Of a stretch of 64,000 bases of DNA, positions 10,751 to 21,209 are shown piece by piece; position 1 is the first letter of the stretch, and every line of letters starts with the position of its first letter. A program made the position numbers and the translations under genes. Under the pieces are notes generated by a model. It was not told the DNA's origin, made no database searches, and saw only the letters and a program-made list of their open reading frames with translations. This stretch comes from Mrakia gelida (taxonomy: Eukaryota > Basidiomycota > Tremellomycetes > Cystofilobasidiales > Mrakiaceae). The DNA lies in contig BRON01000010.1 of NCBI GenBank assembly GCA_024345305.1, forward strand, positions 310,001 through 374,000. Direction: 5' to 3'.

Positions 10751-12885
10751 ATGTCTACTGAAGAAATCGCTACCGCTTCTCCCGTCGACGTTGCTCCTAA
10801 GGAAGAGGGCGTGAAGGTGAGCTTTTCACTCTTTTTCTAATCATCTCGTAGGGAGGAGGGGAAGGGGCTTGAAGTGGTGAGCGAGTGGTGGGGTTGAAGG
10901 TGTTGGCTGGGAGGGAGAGGAAGAGAGAGAGAGGTGTTGCGATGGAAGGAAGGAAGGAACGGAGAGAGAGGGGGGTTCGAATGCTCGCTGGCGATAGAGA
11001 GCTGACCTCTTTGTTGTTGTTGTTTTGATTTCCTTGTTTGTGTTAGGTCTTTGCTGGCAACCTTAGCTACAAGGCTACCGATGAGGATCTCAAGGCTCTT
11101 TTCGAGCCTCTCGGTGGAGAGATGTGCGTTCTCGTTCCTCCTTTCCCTTCCCACCTCTCCTTTCCTTGCCTTCTCTCTCCCACTCCCCTCTCTCGCACAC
11201 CACGGCCATCTCGAGACGCATATACTGACTCCCCACCCTTTCTTTTCTCTTTTCCCTACCTTTCCTCCCCTTCGACCAATCGTCATTCCCCTCGCCTCCG
11301 TTCCGTCCGACCTCGCTCTCGTTCCTTCGCCTTCCCTCTCCTTCTTGGATCCCTCCTTCGCCCTTCAAACAATGCAGCATCTCCCTCCAGATCGTCTTCC
11401 GTGGTCAGCGTTCGTCCGGTTACGGGTTCGTTCACTACAAGCTCAAGGAGGATGCCGAGAGGGCTGTTGAGGCCTTGAACAAGAAGGGTGAGTGGCTTCC
11501 TTCCCTCCACCACCTCCCTCGTTTTTCCGACCAAACACTTTTCACCATCGCTCCTCGCCTCTTTCCTCCTTCTCTCTCATCGCACCCTCGTGTGTCTCCT
11601 CAACCCTCTGACTGACCATCTTTCGTTTCATTTCGTTCTCCACCTCTCAGACGTCGCCGGACGAGAGCTCGTCGTTGAGCTCGCTAAGCCTCCTCAGCCC
11701 AAGGAGAGGAAGCCTCGAGCCAAGAAGACTCCTGCTGGACGAGCCCCCCGAGCTGAGGACATCGTCGATGGAGAGGGAGAGGACGAGATCGACGCCGCTC
11801 CCGTCGCCGATGGAGAGGAGAAGCCCAAGGCTAAGAGGACCGTACGTTTCACCTTTCCCTTCTTCTTTCGTTCCTTCTTTTTAGCATCCGAAATGGATGC
11901 TCCCAGCACGCGAGCCTCCTACCCCTGGTTTAAGAACGATCAAAACTGACCTGTTCTCGCTCGTTTTTGTATGTTTTGTATTTGGTAGCGACCTCCTCGT
12001 CGACGAGGACCTAAGAAGGACGTCGTTGAGGGAGAGGGAGCTGAGCCTCTCGCTGAGGGAGAGACCCCCGCCGTCAAGGCTACTCGACCTCCTCGAAAGC
12101 CCAAGGCTGCCCGAATCGACGACGAGACCGGAGAGCCTATCGTCCGAGCTCCCCGAGCTCCTCGAGCCCCCAGGGAGGCGCCTACTGGAGAGCCCTCCAA
12201 GACCCTCCTCTTCGTGAGTTTCGACTTCCCTCCCTCGCTCTTGCCTTCCCTTTTCTCTCCTTCGAGATCTTCGCCCTCGCTTCTGAGAGGCGAGGAGCCG
12301 CTGGAGAGGCTCTGGAACGACGTCGAGCTTGTCGTTTTTCTGAAAGAGTCGAATTGAGCTGACCTTCGTTTCGCTTTCGCTTTCGCGCCTGTTTGTTTCA
12401 CTCGTTCGTCTTCAGGTCGCCAACCTTCCCTTCACCCTCGACGACGAGGGACTCAAGAAGGTCTTCACCGACGCTGGAGTCGAGGTCGCCACCGCCCGAA
12501 TCGTCAAGAGGAAGTTCGGAATCAAGAGGTCCAAGGGATTCGGATTCGTCGACACCGTCTCCGAGTCTGAGCAGCAGAAGGGTTTGGCCGCTGATGGAAC
12601 CGAGGTTGAGGGCGTGAGTCTTGTTGTCCTTCCCTCCTCTTCGTCTCTCTCGAAAGAACGCTGACCTTTTCCTCATCTTCCCTCTCTTGCTCTCGTTCGT
12701 TCTCGCAGAGGAACATCGCCGTCAAGGTTCGTTTCCATTTCCTTCCCCTCTTCCTCCCTTCCCGCCCTTCTTCCAACTGACCAACCCTCCCCACTCCTCG
12801 CTCCGTCCAGGTCGCTCTCAACTCCCAGCAAGAGCCCGAGGCCGAGGCCGTCGAGGGAGCCGAGGAGGTCGCCGCTACTGCCTAA
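10751..12885 (+). CDS. RNA-binding protein with two RRM domains
   Basis: About 310 residues from eight or so exons. RRM1 shows the RNP2 strand VFAGNLSYKATDED and RNP1 in SSGYGFVHYK; RRM2 shows LFVANLPFTLDDEG and RNP1 in SKGFGFVDT. The two are joined by a long linker of alternating basic patches (KERKPRAKKTPAGR, RPPRRRGPKK) and acidic patches, rich in Pro-Arg. The C-terminus is short and Glu/Ala-rich. This layout recalls Sbp1-, Gar2- or nucleolin-type proteins, but I cannot place it further and give no symbol. The protein probably binds mRNA or pre-rRNA. The start at 10751 follows a pyrimidine-rich leader. Many introns and strong codon bias suggest high expression (inference). Confidence 0.8.
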
Positions 12886-13674
12886 ATCACAGTCGCCCAG
12901 CGCGTCCAACTTCCCCTTCCCCTCTTCCTTCCCATCCCGTCGCCTCACCACCCCGCCCACCCTACTCAATCCGACTTCCCTCTCGCCCGCTGCATTCAAC
13001 AACAAACAACCAAAACACAAAACTACAAAAACAACGTTCCGTCCCCGTCCCCGAGTTGCTTTTTCACCCGTTCGCTCGTTCACACCTACGCTTTTTAACC
13101 TGCTCTTCTCTCTCTCTGCTCCCCTTACACAACACCCCCTTTCATCTCTCTTTCGCTCTTCGTTACATAGCCTTCTCTTCGTTCGTTAGTTGATTAGGAA
13201 GCTCGGTTCGCGGGACACGTTCATTCGTTTGCTCTCTTTCGCTTCTTTTCTACTTCTTGCGTGCGGTTGGGTTGGTTTAGAGGGTTCGGAGGGTGGGAGA
13301 GGTGGTGTTGATGATGATGAGAAGATTTTGCTGGTTTGGGACTTTGGTGGGATGGGGTGGGAAGGGGAAAGAGAGAGAGGAAAAGCGAGACGCGTTCTGG
13401 AGGAGGGAAGGACCAGAGCGAGTGACGACGTATGGGGAGGTGAAAGAAGAGGATGTGCAAGCGAGGTATACCTTTTGCTGTTCTTGCGGCCTCTCCTCTC
13501 GGTAGTACTCTCTATCGCCCAAAGACTCGGACGAGAAACAAACGCGTTCGATCGATTCGACTAGACTAATCGACGCGACGCGACCCCTCCTCCCTCCCTT
13601 CTCCCTCTCCCTCTCCCACCCCCACTCCCGTCCCCTTTCCCACCATCCCATTCGATCCTCCTCCTCCTACTCCT
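12886..13674. other. Convergent 3' region after the two-RRM gene
   Basis: About 790 bases between two stop codons. The RRM side carries an A-rich tract (12998-13034) and T-rich stretches that look like a 3' untranslated region. The rest is mixed, with CT-rich sequence from 13580. I see no supported exon. Confidence 0.4.
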
Positions 13675-15731
13675 TCACAAGAACCGATCCAAACTCAACG
13701 GCTCCCTCTCCCTATCCCGCTCCTCCAACTCCCTCTCCAGCCGACTATAGTGATCTCCAGGCTCGGCGATCCCCTTGAGAGCATCGGCCTCGGCGGTTCC
13801 CATGTTGGCTCGTTTGCGGTACTCCCGTTTGAATTCGAGGGCTTGGGCTTCGCGGACCTGGGTGGGTGGGGTGGGGAGGAAGGGGGTGGGTGGGTGGTGT
13901 GATGCGACGAAGGAAGGGGATGGGAGGAAGAGGTGGGTCGGGCGGGTGGTGGTTAGGGAGGGGTGAGAGAGTGGGGAGAAGGGTAGGGGGAGAAGTAAGG
14001 GATGGGATGGTGAGTCCGGTGAGTGGGTGAGAGGGAGGACGAACGAAAAGGAAAAGAAAGAAGAACGAAAACGCGAGACGAACCTCGACCTCCAGATCCC
14101 TGTAGTACCGAATGGCAGCGTTCCAGTCCTCGAGTCGGACTTGGTCGATGGGGAGATCTTTGAAGACGAGGGAGAGCCATGTTTGGTGCTGGATCGACGA
14201 AAAGAGAAAGGCGAAGAGAAGCGAGGAGCGACGCGTGTCAGTTGAGCGCGTCTCGACTCGGGGATGTGAGGGAAGCGGAGGTGGAGACGAGGAGGACGCG
14301 AGGAGATGAGATGGTAGATAGGGTGTGGAGATATATGATGGAACTCCGAGGAAGGCGGAGAGGCGTGAAAGGGCAAGAGGGAGGGAAGGGGAGGTAAGAG
14401 ATGAAAGACTCGGTAGACTCACCTCAACGTCCTTCGCAACCGCCTTGTTCTTCTTCTTCGTGTGCGCAATCTTCAACGCCGTAGTCTTCTTCTTCATCTC
14501 CTTCTCCCACTCCTTCTTGTTCATCTTCTTCTTGAACATCTCCTTCATCTCCCTCTCCCACTCCTTCTTCCCCTCCACCGTCAACCCCGTCTCGGGATCC
14601 ACCCCCACCACCTCTTCCTCCTGCCCCTGCCCCTCCCCTCGAGTGATATCCACGCCTCTATACTCCACAAACGCATCAGCCACCAGAGCGTTGGACATCC
14701 TGAACCGAGAGGTCGTCCAAGGTACGGCAGCGAGGATTCGACGCGGGACGAGTTCGTTGGAGTCGGGTGATTGACGAAGTCGTTCGACGGCTGCTTCCTC
14801 CTCCTGGGCCAGTTCAAGACGATAAGCTTTGTGAGCTTGAGCTCGGTAGCGTTCTCCTTCTCCGTGGATGATGTCTTCTCGGTCGTAGGCTGCTTCGAGG
14901 ACCTGGTGAAGGGTCGGAGGGAGGGAGCGACGGCGCGAAGGGAGATCAAAGGGAGGAGGAGGACGAAAGGTCAGATCTGTGAGACACCTCGAGGAGAGAG
15001 ACACGTTCTGAGTGGTGTGACGAAGCCGGTGAACTTCGAGGGGCAAAAGAGAGAGCTGGAGGGAGCGAAAGAAAGGGAACGAAACGAGCAACGTACGGTC
15101 TTCTCGATGGCAAAGAAAGCTTTGTAGGCTTGTCTGTAGTTGTGGATATCTTTGAGTGCTTTCGAACCGACTACTGCTGTTGTTGTAGGAGGAGTTGTAG
15201 GCCAGTTCGTCGTTCGAGGAGTCGGAGGTGAGCGGGAAGAGAACTGGAGAAGCGACGAGCGAGCAGGGAGCGAAGGGGACGAAGAGGGTGAGCTTTTGAT
15301 TACGCTGGAGATGTAGCACTAGCCAAGGAGACCTCCTATACTGACGTCTGGTGGGAAGTGTAAATCTCTCTCTCCCTCCAGAGCTTTGGAAGGAGTGAAG
15401 TTTGGGTGCTTTGGGAAGAAGACGGACTCGTCGGCGAACTTTTGGGCGTTTTCTTCGCGCTCAACGTCCTTTGCGAGTCGAGAGTCGGCAGGGTCGGACT
15501 CGTCGAAGTCGTCTAAAGGGGAGGAGAAGGAGCAGGAAGACTGGCGGAGAAGGAGGGGAGAGGGCTAACGAGAGAAGAAGATGGAACGAAGGAGAGCGTC
15601 AGGCAGGGAGGAGGAAGGAGGGAGGGAAAGAGAAGGAAACTGACGAGAGCCCGATTTAATCGTTGAACGAGAGGAAAGCTGGGACGAGAGAGACCGAGAG
15701 CTAAGCCCAAGAGTCGAGGGTTCACTCGCAT
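13675..15731 (-). CDS. Probable mitochondrial protein of unknown function, coiled-coil
   Basis: I do not recognise this protein. The ATG at 15731 starts an Arg/Leu/Ser-rich, acid-free segment (MRVNPRLLGLALGLSRPSF) typical of a mitochondrial targeting signal. Then come a charged stretch (DDFDESDPADSRLAKDVE), HNYRQAYKAFFAIEKT, a Glu/Arg-rich helical part (YRAQAHKAYRLELAQEEE), RILAAVPWTTSRFRMSNAL, a Lys-rich coiled-coil (KKKMNKKEWEKEMKKK), LEDWNAAIRYYRDLEVEVRE, and a basic-acidic tail ending in LSLDRFL. Exon joins at about 15650/15560, 15350/15243 and 15097/14902 keep frame. Rich helices plus a presequence suggest a mitoribosomal or assembly protein, but this is a guess. It is divergent from CLASP with 171 bases between starts. 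Confidence 0.6.
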
Positions 15732-15902
15732 CTGCTAGAGAGTTGGCGGGGGTTGGGGTTCGTAGGAGGGAGGTCGTGACGGTCTGGAGGAGGAAGGGAC
15801 GAAAGTTGAGCTTCGACTTTTGGCTGCCGTTCGTCTCCCTGCCAACGCTCTCTCCTCCCCCCCATCCATCCCTTCTTTTCTTCTTCCTGTCTTCTCCCAA
15901 AG
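15732..15902. promoter_or_regulatory. Short divergent promoter, mitochondrial orphan / CLASP
   Basis: 171 bases between opposing start codons, with a CT-rich stretch (15850-15895) just before the CLASP ATG. Confidence 0.5.
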
Positions 15903-18900
15903 ATGGGGGATCTCACGCTTGAGGACATCATCCTCCATCTAGCCAAGTCAGACTCCGACTCTAAGCTCACAGCTCTCGCTTCCCTCAAGAACCTCCTCCT
16001 CGAGCTCAACCAGGTCAGCTTCCCTTCCCCCCTCCTTCCTTCCCTTCCCTCAAGCTCGGATTCGCTTCCACTCTCGTACTATACTTTCTTGGAATCATAT
16101 CAACGAACCTGATACTGACCCTTGCTCTCGTTTGTACCTACTCCTACTCGCTCCAGCTCCCTGAGGAATCCTACGACGGACTCACTCTCGGGATCAAGAC
16201 CTCCCTTCGACAGCCCAACATCGCTCTCTCTACAGCAGCTCTCGTCGTTCTTCCTCGCTACATCGCCCTCGTCACTGGTTCGGCTAATCCATACGTGAGT
16301 AATGATTCCATTTTCAATACTACTTCCTTACCACCGCCCTCAGCCCTGACGCCTTTCCCTCTCTTGCGCTCCCGATCAACAAACAGCAACACCTCCTGCT
16401 CCTCTCGACCTCCCTCCTTCCTCCCGGACACGGTCTCGTAGATCGACTCGGAGACAGCAACCCTCGAACGAGAGAAGCAGCCAAGGATGCTCTCGTAGAA
16501 CTCGGTATTCTTGCGTTCAAGGAGAAGGCCAAGGTGGCAGCAGCAGCAGCAGAAGCAACTCCCTCGACCTCCTCGACGTCGAAGCAACCAGCTGGAGGAG
16601 GGAAGAAGGTCGTCGACAAGAAGGAGCCCTGGTCAGATTGGGAGGAAGCTATCAAGAGTCAGGGCTTGGTATCCAAGAACGCAAAGATCAGAGAAGCAGT
16701 ACGTTCTATATAGCTTCCTCGTCTTCGCCCATCTCTCGTTTCAGTCGAACGAGCGAGCTCACCTCGTCCCCGTCTCCCTCCCTTCCCCTCCCTCCTCGCT
16801 TTCTTAGTCCGTTCAGATCATCGGTCTCGTTCGATCCAACTCCCCTCTCCTTCGTCTCAGCTTCTTCACCGCCAAGCTAGTCACTCTCCTCGAGGACGGA
16901 GATGGTCAAGTCAGGGAAACAACTCGAGCCGTGAGTCGACCTTCGTTTCCACTCGTCCCGTCGTCTCCCTTCCTCCAAGCTCGAGCTAATCTCCTCTCCT
17001 CGTCCCCTCCTAGTCCGTCATCGCCATGTTCTCAACACCCTCCACCCCTCCCAAAGCCAAGGCAGACCTCAAGAAGCAGCTCCTCGCTCAGGGAACTCGA
17101 AAGGCGTTTCGCGAGCTCATCGTCTCTCAAGTCCTCGGCGACCCCGCTACTCACGTTCGAGCAGCCGCGACGGACCAAGGGATGCAGGACGTCCCTCTCA
17201 TAGAGGAGGACATAGAGCTTGAGATCGTCTACGTGAGTCTTCTTGCGAAATCTATAGACCTCGCAGAGGACGACCGAGCTGACTGACTCTCTTCCGTCGT
17301 CGCTCCAGATCGCGTCCGTTCCAGATCTCCAGGACGAATTCAGAAGGCTGCTGCCTGCCTTCGACGTTCGTCCGTCTCCCTCGGCTCTTTTCCGGTTTCG
17401 AGAGTTCAGGCTGACAGGTATGTTTCCATCTTGGCGAAACAGGGAGCGGAGGACGAGAACAACTGGGCTGGACGAGAAGTCGCGTTGGAGACGGTCAGGG
17501 GCATGCTGCTGGGGAACGTGTTCGCGAAACACCCCGTCGAGTTCGTCGCGTGCCTACGAGCAGGCTTCATGGATGGTACTCTTAAATCTGTGAGTCCTCA
17601 CCTTACCACCCTACTCGTCCGCAAAATCGAGATCGTACTGACCCTCGCTTCGTCGATTTCCTTGTTGACAGCTCGCCAGTCTTCGAACGAGCGTCTTCGC
17701 CTCCACCTGCGAATGCTACATCGACCTCATCACTCATCTAGGAACCTCCTTCGACCCTCTCGTCGATACGATCCTCCTCCCTCTTTCGAACTTGGCCACC
17801 AACTCCAAATCCGTCATCGTCAAGCGCACTCAAAAGGTCGTCGAAACCATCCTTCGTCGAACGTCCTGCCCTCCTCGACTCATCATCCCCTTCCTCACCC
17901 AAGCATCCCAGTATGCTACGCGTTCCAAGATGCACGCTCCTGTTCACCTCAAGACGTACCTCGATATCCACGGAACCAAGTCGAAGCATGCCATCGAGAA
18001 CTTCCCGGGAGGACTCAACGCGTTGGACAGGATCGTCAAGGATACGCTGGTCGACGCCGAAACCGACGTCAAGAAGGCCGCGAGACCGGCTTTCTGGTCT
18101 TATCAGTCGATCTGGCCGGAAGCTGGAGCGAGGATCATGGCGTCGCTCGACCGTCAAGCGACGAAGGCGTTGGAGGAGACGAACCCGGAGAAGAAGAAAC
18201 CTCGAGCGGCTGCTCCGAAACCAGCTTCATCGGCAACCGGCAGATTCCTCGCTGCTAAGAGGGTGGCGGCTCGTCAGAAGGAGGCCGAAGAAGCAGCAGC
18301 AGCAGCAGCAGCCGAAGCGTCTCACCCTTCGTCCCCTCCACCCACCTCGGTACCTCTTCCTCCTTCGTCACCACCTGCACCTCTATCATCCTCTCGACAC
18401 TCTCACTCCTCTCCTCCGCCTCCTACTGCATCCTCTTCCTCCTCGCCGTCCGGACCCATCGCTCGTTCAACTCCCCTCGTCGTCGCGAGAGCAACCTCTC
18501 CTCCCGCTCGATCCCCTCACCGTCCCTTCGTCCAACCTCAACGAGCCACACCCTCTTCTCCCTTCGGCCTCGCCCAGCACTCTCCAACTCCCAAATCCCT
18601 TCGAGCAGAAGCCGGTCGTCCAGTCGCCTCGATGTCGGATCAGAGCTCGCTCATGTCTCAGGAAGAGCTTGTCTCTCCCCTTCGCTCCCATCAACCCCAC
18701 GCTCGAACGGCCAACTTCGATCCCTCCGCATCCACCTCGACTCCAACTCGATCAGCACCCTCGAAACCCATCGACTTCCTGGCCGAAACTCCCAACCAGT
18801 TCGCGTCGTCGGATCATCAATCCGTTCCGGAGGAGGAGATTCGTTCTCAGGCAGAACAGGCCGTCTCGACGGCTCAGAGGTTGACGGAGGTTGATGAGCA

Positions 18901-20501
18901 GCAGAGACAGGAGGAGAGGTACCAGCAGGAACAGGCTCGACCCCTCGAGAACGGAGCTGGGGACGCGCGAGAGACGTCGAAAGAGAACGGTCGACGCGTC
19001 GGACCTCCTTCGAGCTTCGAGGACGGACGAGGACTTGCAGCGGCTCAGACGCCAGTCAGGAACGCTATGAGAGGTGCAGCGGCGTTCCAGAACAGTCCTC
19101 AGGTGTTGGTTGGGTCGCCGATGGGGACGGTGGATTTCTTGAAGGCGAAAGGGAAGGGTTCGGTTGGAGGTTGGAGGAAGAAATTGCAGAGTGAGTATCT
19201 GTCTCTTTCCATCCCGTCTCTCACTCGTCGTGTCATTTCTGTTAGAGCTCTTCAGACTTGCTGACTCGTGAAACTCTTCCTCCGTTTCAACAGACCTCGA
19301 CAACGCGACTCCTCCTCCCTCCTCGTCAACCTCGTCACCTCCCCTCGCCGCTCTCGAAGCTCTCACCTCCGGATCCCCATCCCTCATCGACTTCCAAACC
19401 CTTCTCCACTTCTCGGATCAGCACTCGTCGGCCAGTCGAGCGTCGGTCTCGTCCAGCAGCGGAGCAGGGTCGTCGTCGAGTCCGCTCAGCGATGAGGGAC
19501 CGATGTCGCCTTGGGGAGGGATCTCGAACCAGACCGAGGATACCCTTCGAAAGACCTTCGACAAGCTCTTGGATCATCTCACCTCGGATGCAGTGAGTTT
19601 TCCCTCCCGGCTCATCCGCGTACTAGGATCGAACGCGTCTGATTGATTCGCGTCCTCGCTTTCGACTCCCTTCCAGTCGCCTCCTCACCTCGAGGTCGCT
19701 CTCTACCTCCTCGAAGCTCTTCTCGAGAACCAGAAAGGTCTCGTCGTGGGACATGAGAACACGGTCTGCCTCCTGCTCTGGAAGATCCGTTCCGCCGGAG
19801 AGGTCTTCGTGCGTCTTTCCTTTCTCTTCTCCTTCTTCGTGTTCGACAAGCCGCCGAGCTGACCTCCTCTTCTCCTCATCCTCCTCTTCCTCTTTAGAAC
19901 CGAGACGGAAAACTCGCCACCTACGACGTCTTCATCGCTCTCCTCACCAACTCAGACGCTCCGTTCTTCCTTCTCAACACCGTCGCCGACTCGCTTCGCT
20001 CCTTCCTCCAAACTTCTTCGGATCCTGACAAGACCCTCAAAGGACACTCCTTCGGACTTCTCGCCCTCGGTCTGTGCTGCATGGAGCTTCCATCGGAGAT
20101 CATCGAAGAGGTCCTACCGAAACTGCAAGACATCCTCCTTCCCGTTCGTCCTCTTCCCTCTCCTCCCACCCTTCGCTCTCCCCTTCTCTCTGTTCCTCTC
20201 TCCCCCCTGTCCCTCTTACTCACTAACCCCCTGTTCTCCTCCCATCCCCACCCTCTCTTTTCGCAAACAGGCCTTCCTATCCACCAACCTCCCCCTCCGT
20301 CAATTCGCAGCCATCGCCATCACAGGAGTCCAACTCGTCCTTCGAGACGATACCTTGCTCTTCACCCTCCTCGACGGATTGTCCTTGGACCACAAGAACT
20401 TGTTGACGTACCAGTTTGATAAGTACAAGGTCAGGGAGGGGAGTGGAGAGGGCGGGAGGGAGAAGGTTGGCAAGGAGTTTAGGAGGATGAGTTTGGGTTG
20501 A
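15903..20501 (+). CDS. STU1: CLASP family microtubule-binding protein (Stu1/Cls1-like)
   Basis: CLASP proteins bind microtubules and tubulin, promote rescue, and stabilise spindle microtubules. Exons from 15903 give an N-terminal helical repeat (LTLEDIILHLAKSDSD), then TOG-like HEAT repeats: EPWSDWEEAIKSQGLV, KIREASVQIIGLVRSNS, KLVTLLEDGDGQVRETTR, LGTSFDPLVDTILLPLSN and RRTSCPPRLIIPFL. The centre (about 18180-19190) is a long Ser/Pro/Arg-rich disordered region, the usual microtubule-binding part, with an Ala run from CAG repeats at 18294. The C-terminus returns to helical repeats (THLEVALYLLEALLEN, FLRDDTLLFTLLDGLS-type segments) before the stop at 20499-20501. Size and layout fit full-length CLASP. 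Around twelve introns are visible, most with CTGAC branch sites. One large exon spans about 17673-19192. Confidence 0.88.
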
Positions 20502-21209
20502 TCGGACGGAGGAGTTCGCGTTGTGCTTTCTTGCTTTTGCTTTGTGCTTTTCGTGGTTCGGACTTTCTTGCTGTCACTCTTTTCTTGCACCCCCTCATAG
20601 CTTATGGTCCTGCTCTCTCTCTTGCTTGTTTCTCTCTTACTCGACCATGCGCTTTTTTATGTTGACGAGACGAAGACGCGTCTTGCCGCGTTCTTTCTCT
20701 CGTCGTGCTCGATCCTCGCTCACCTGCCTTCCTACGACACTAAAACATCCCAGATATGCGCACTCGTGGTGTTTGCGAGTAGATCACTGCGTTTCAAAAC
20801 GATATCCCCTATCGAGATCTCGTTCCTGCGTTCGTTCTTGCTCGTCTCAATTCGTCGACGACGACGGGAAGAAAGGATCCTCCGAGTCGCAGACACAACG
20901 AGAAGGCTCAGAACCGAATTGCACAACGAGAGTTCAGGCAGAGGAGGCAGCAGTATATTCGAGGTACGTCCAAGAGGGGAGGGGAGAGGGAGGGAGGGAC
21001 GGGGAAGGGGGAGAAGGAGGACGTGAGCTCGACCTCGCTCTTTCCGCTCGTTGACTCCAGCCGCTGCTTTCGTTATATTTGATTTGCTCTTCTTGCTCGA
21101 CCAAAGAAACGAGTCTAAGAAAGGTGATTACTATATCATGGGGTCGTTTCGTGCTAAAAAGTAGAAGGATCACGTCGCGTGCTCGTCGCTCGTTCGCTCG
21201 TCTCGTCCC
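20502..21209. other. Convergent region between CLASP and bZIP gene 1
   Basis: About 700 bases. The left half looks like the CLASP 3' untranslated region, T-rich near 20520-20660, and holds a GACGCGTC octamer at 20675. The right half contains the partial bZIP exon copy described separately. No complete gene is seen. Confidence 0.5.
20869..21050 (+). pseudogene. Truncated copy of the bZIP basic-region exon and following intron
   Basis: This stretch repeats, in opposite orientation, the bases of bZIP gene 1 at about 23530-23705: the end of the basic-region exon (encoding AQNRIAQREFRQR) and most of the next intron, including GGTACGTCC and the GA-rich run ending in GACGTGAGCTCGAC. The copy differs by several small changes. 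Near 20880 it has two extra bases, and further on one extra base, so the frame is restored but four or five residues upstream of the basic region are altered. The exon with the leucine zipper is missing, as is everything upstream of the basic region. I read it as a dead fragment of a local inverted duplication, not a gene. Confidence 0.75.

Noticed and set aside
13745..15319. Single 524-codon minus-strand frame through the mitochondrial orphan
   Set aside because: It runs across introns with clear donors and branch sites; only parts of it are coding, and the true start is at 15731 in another exon.
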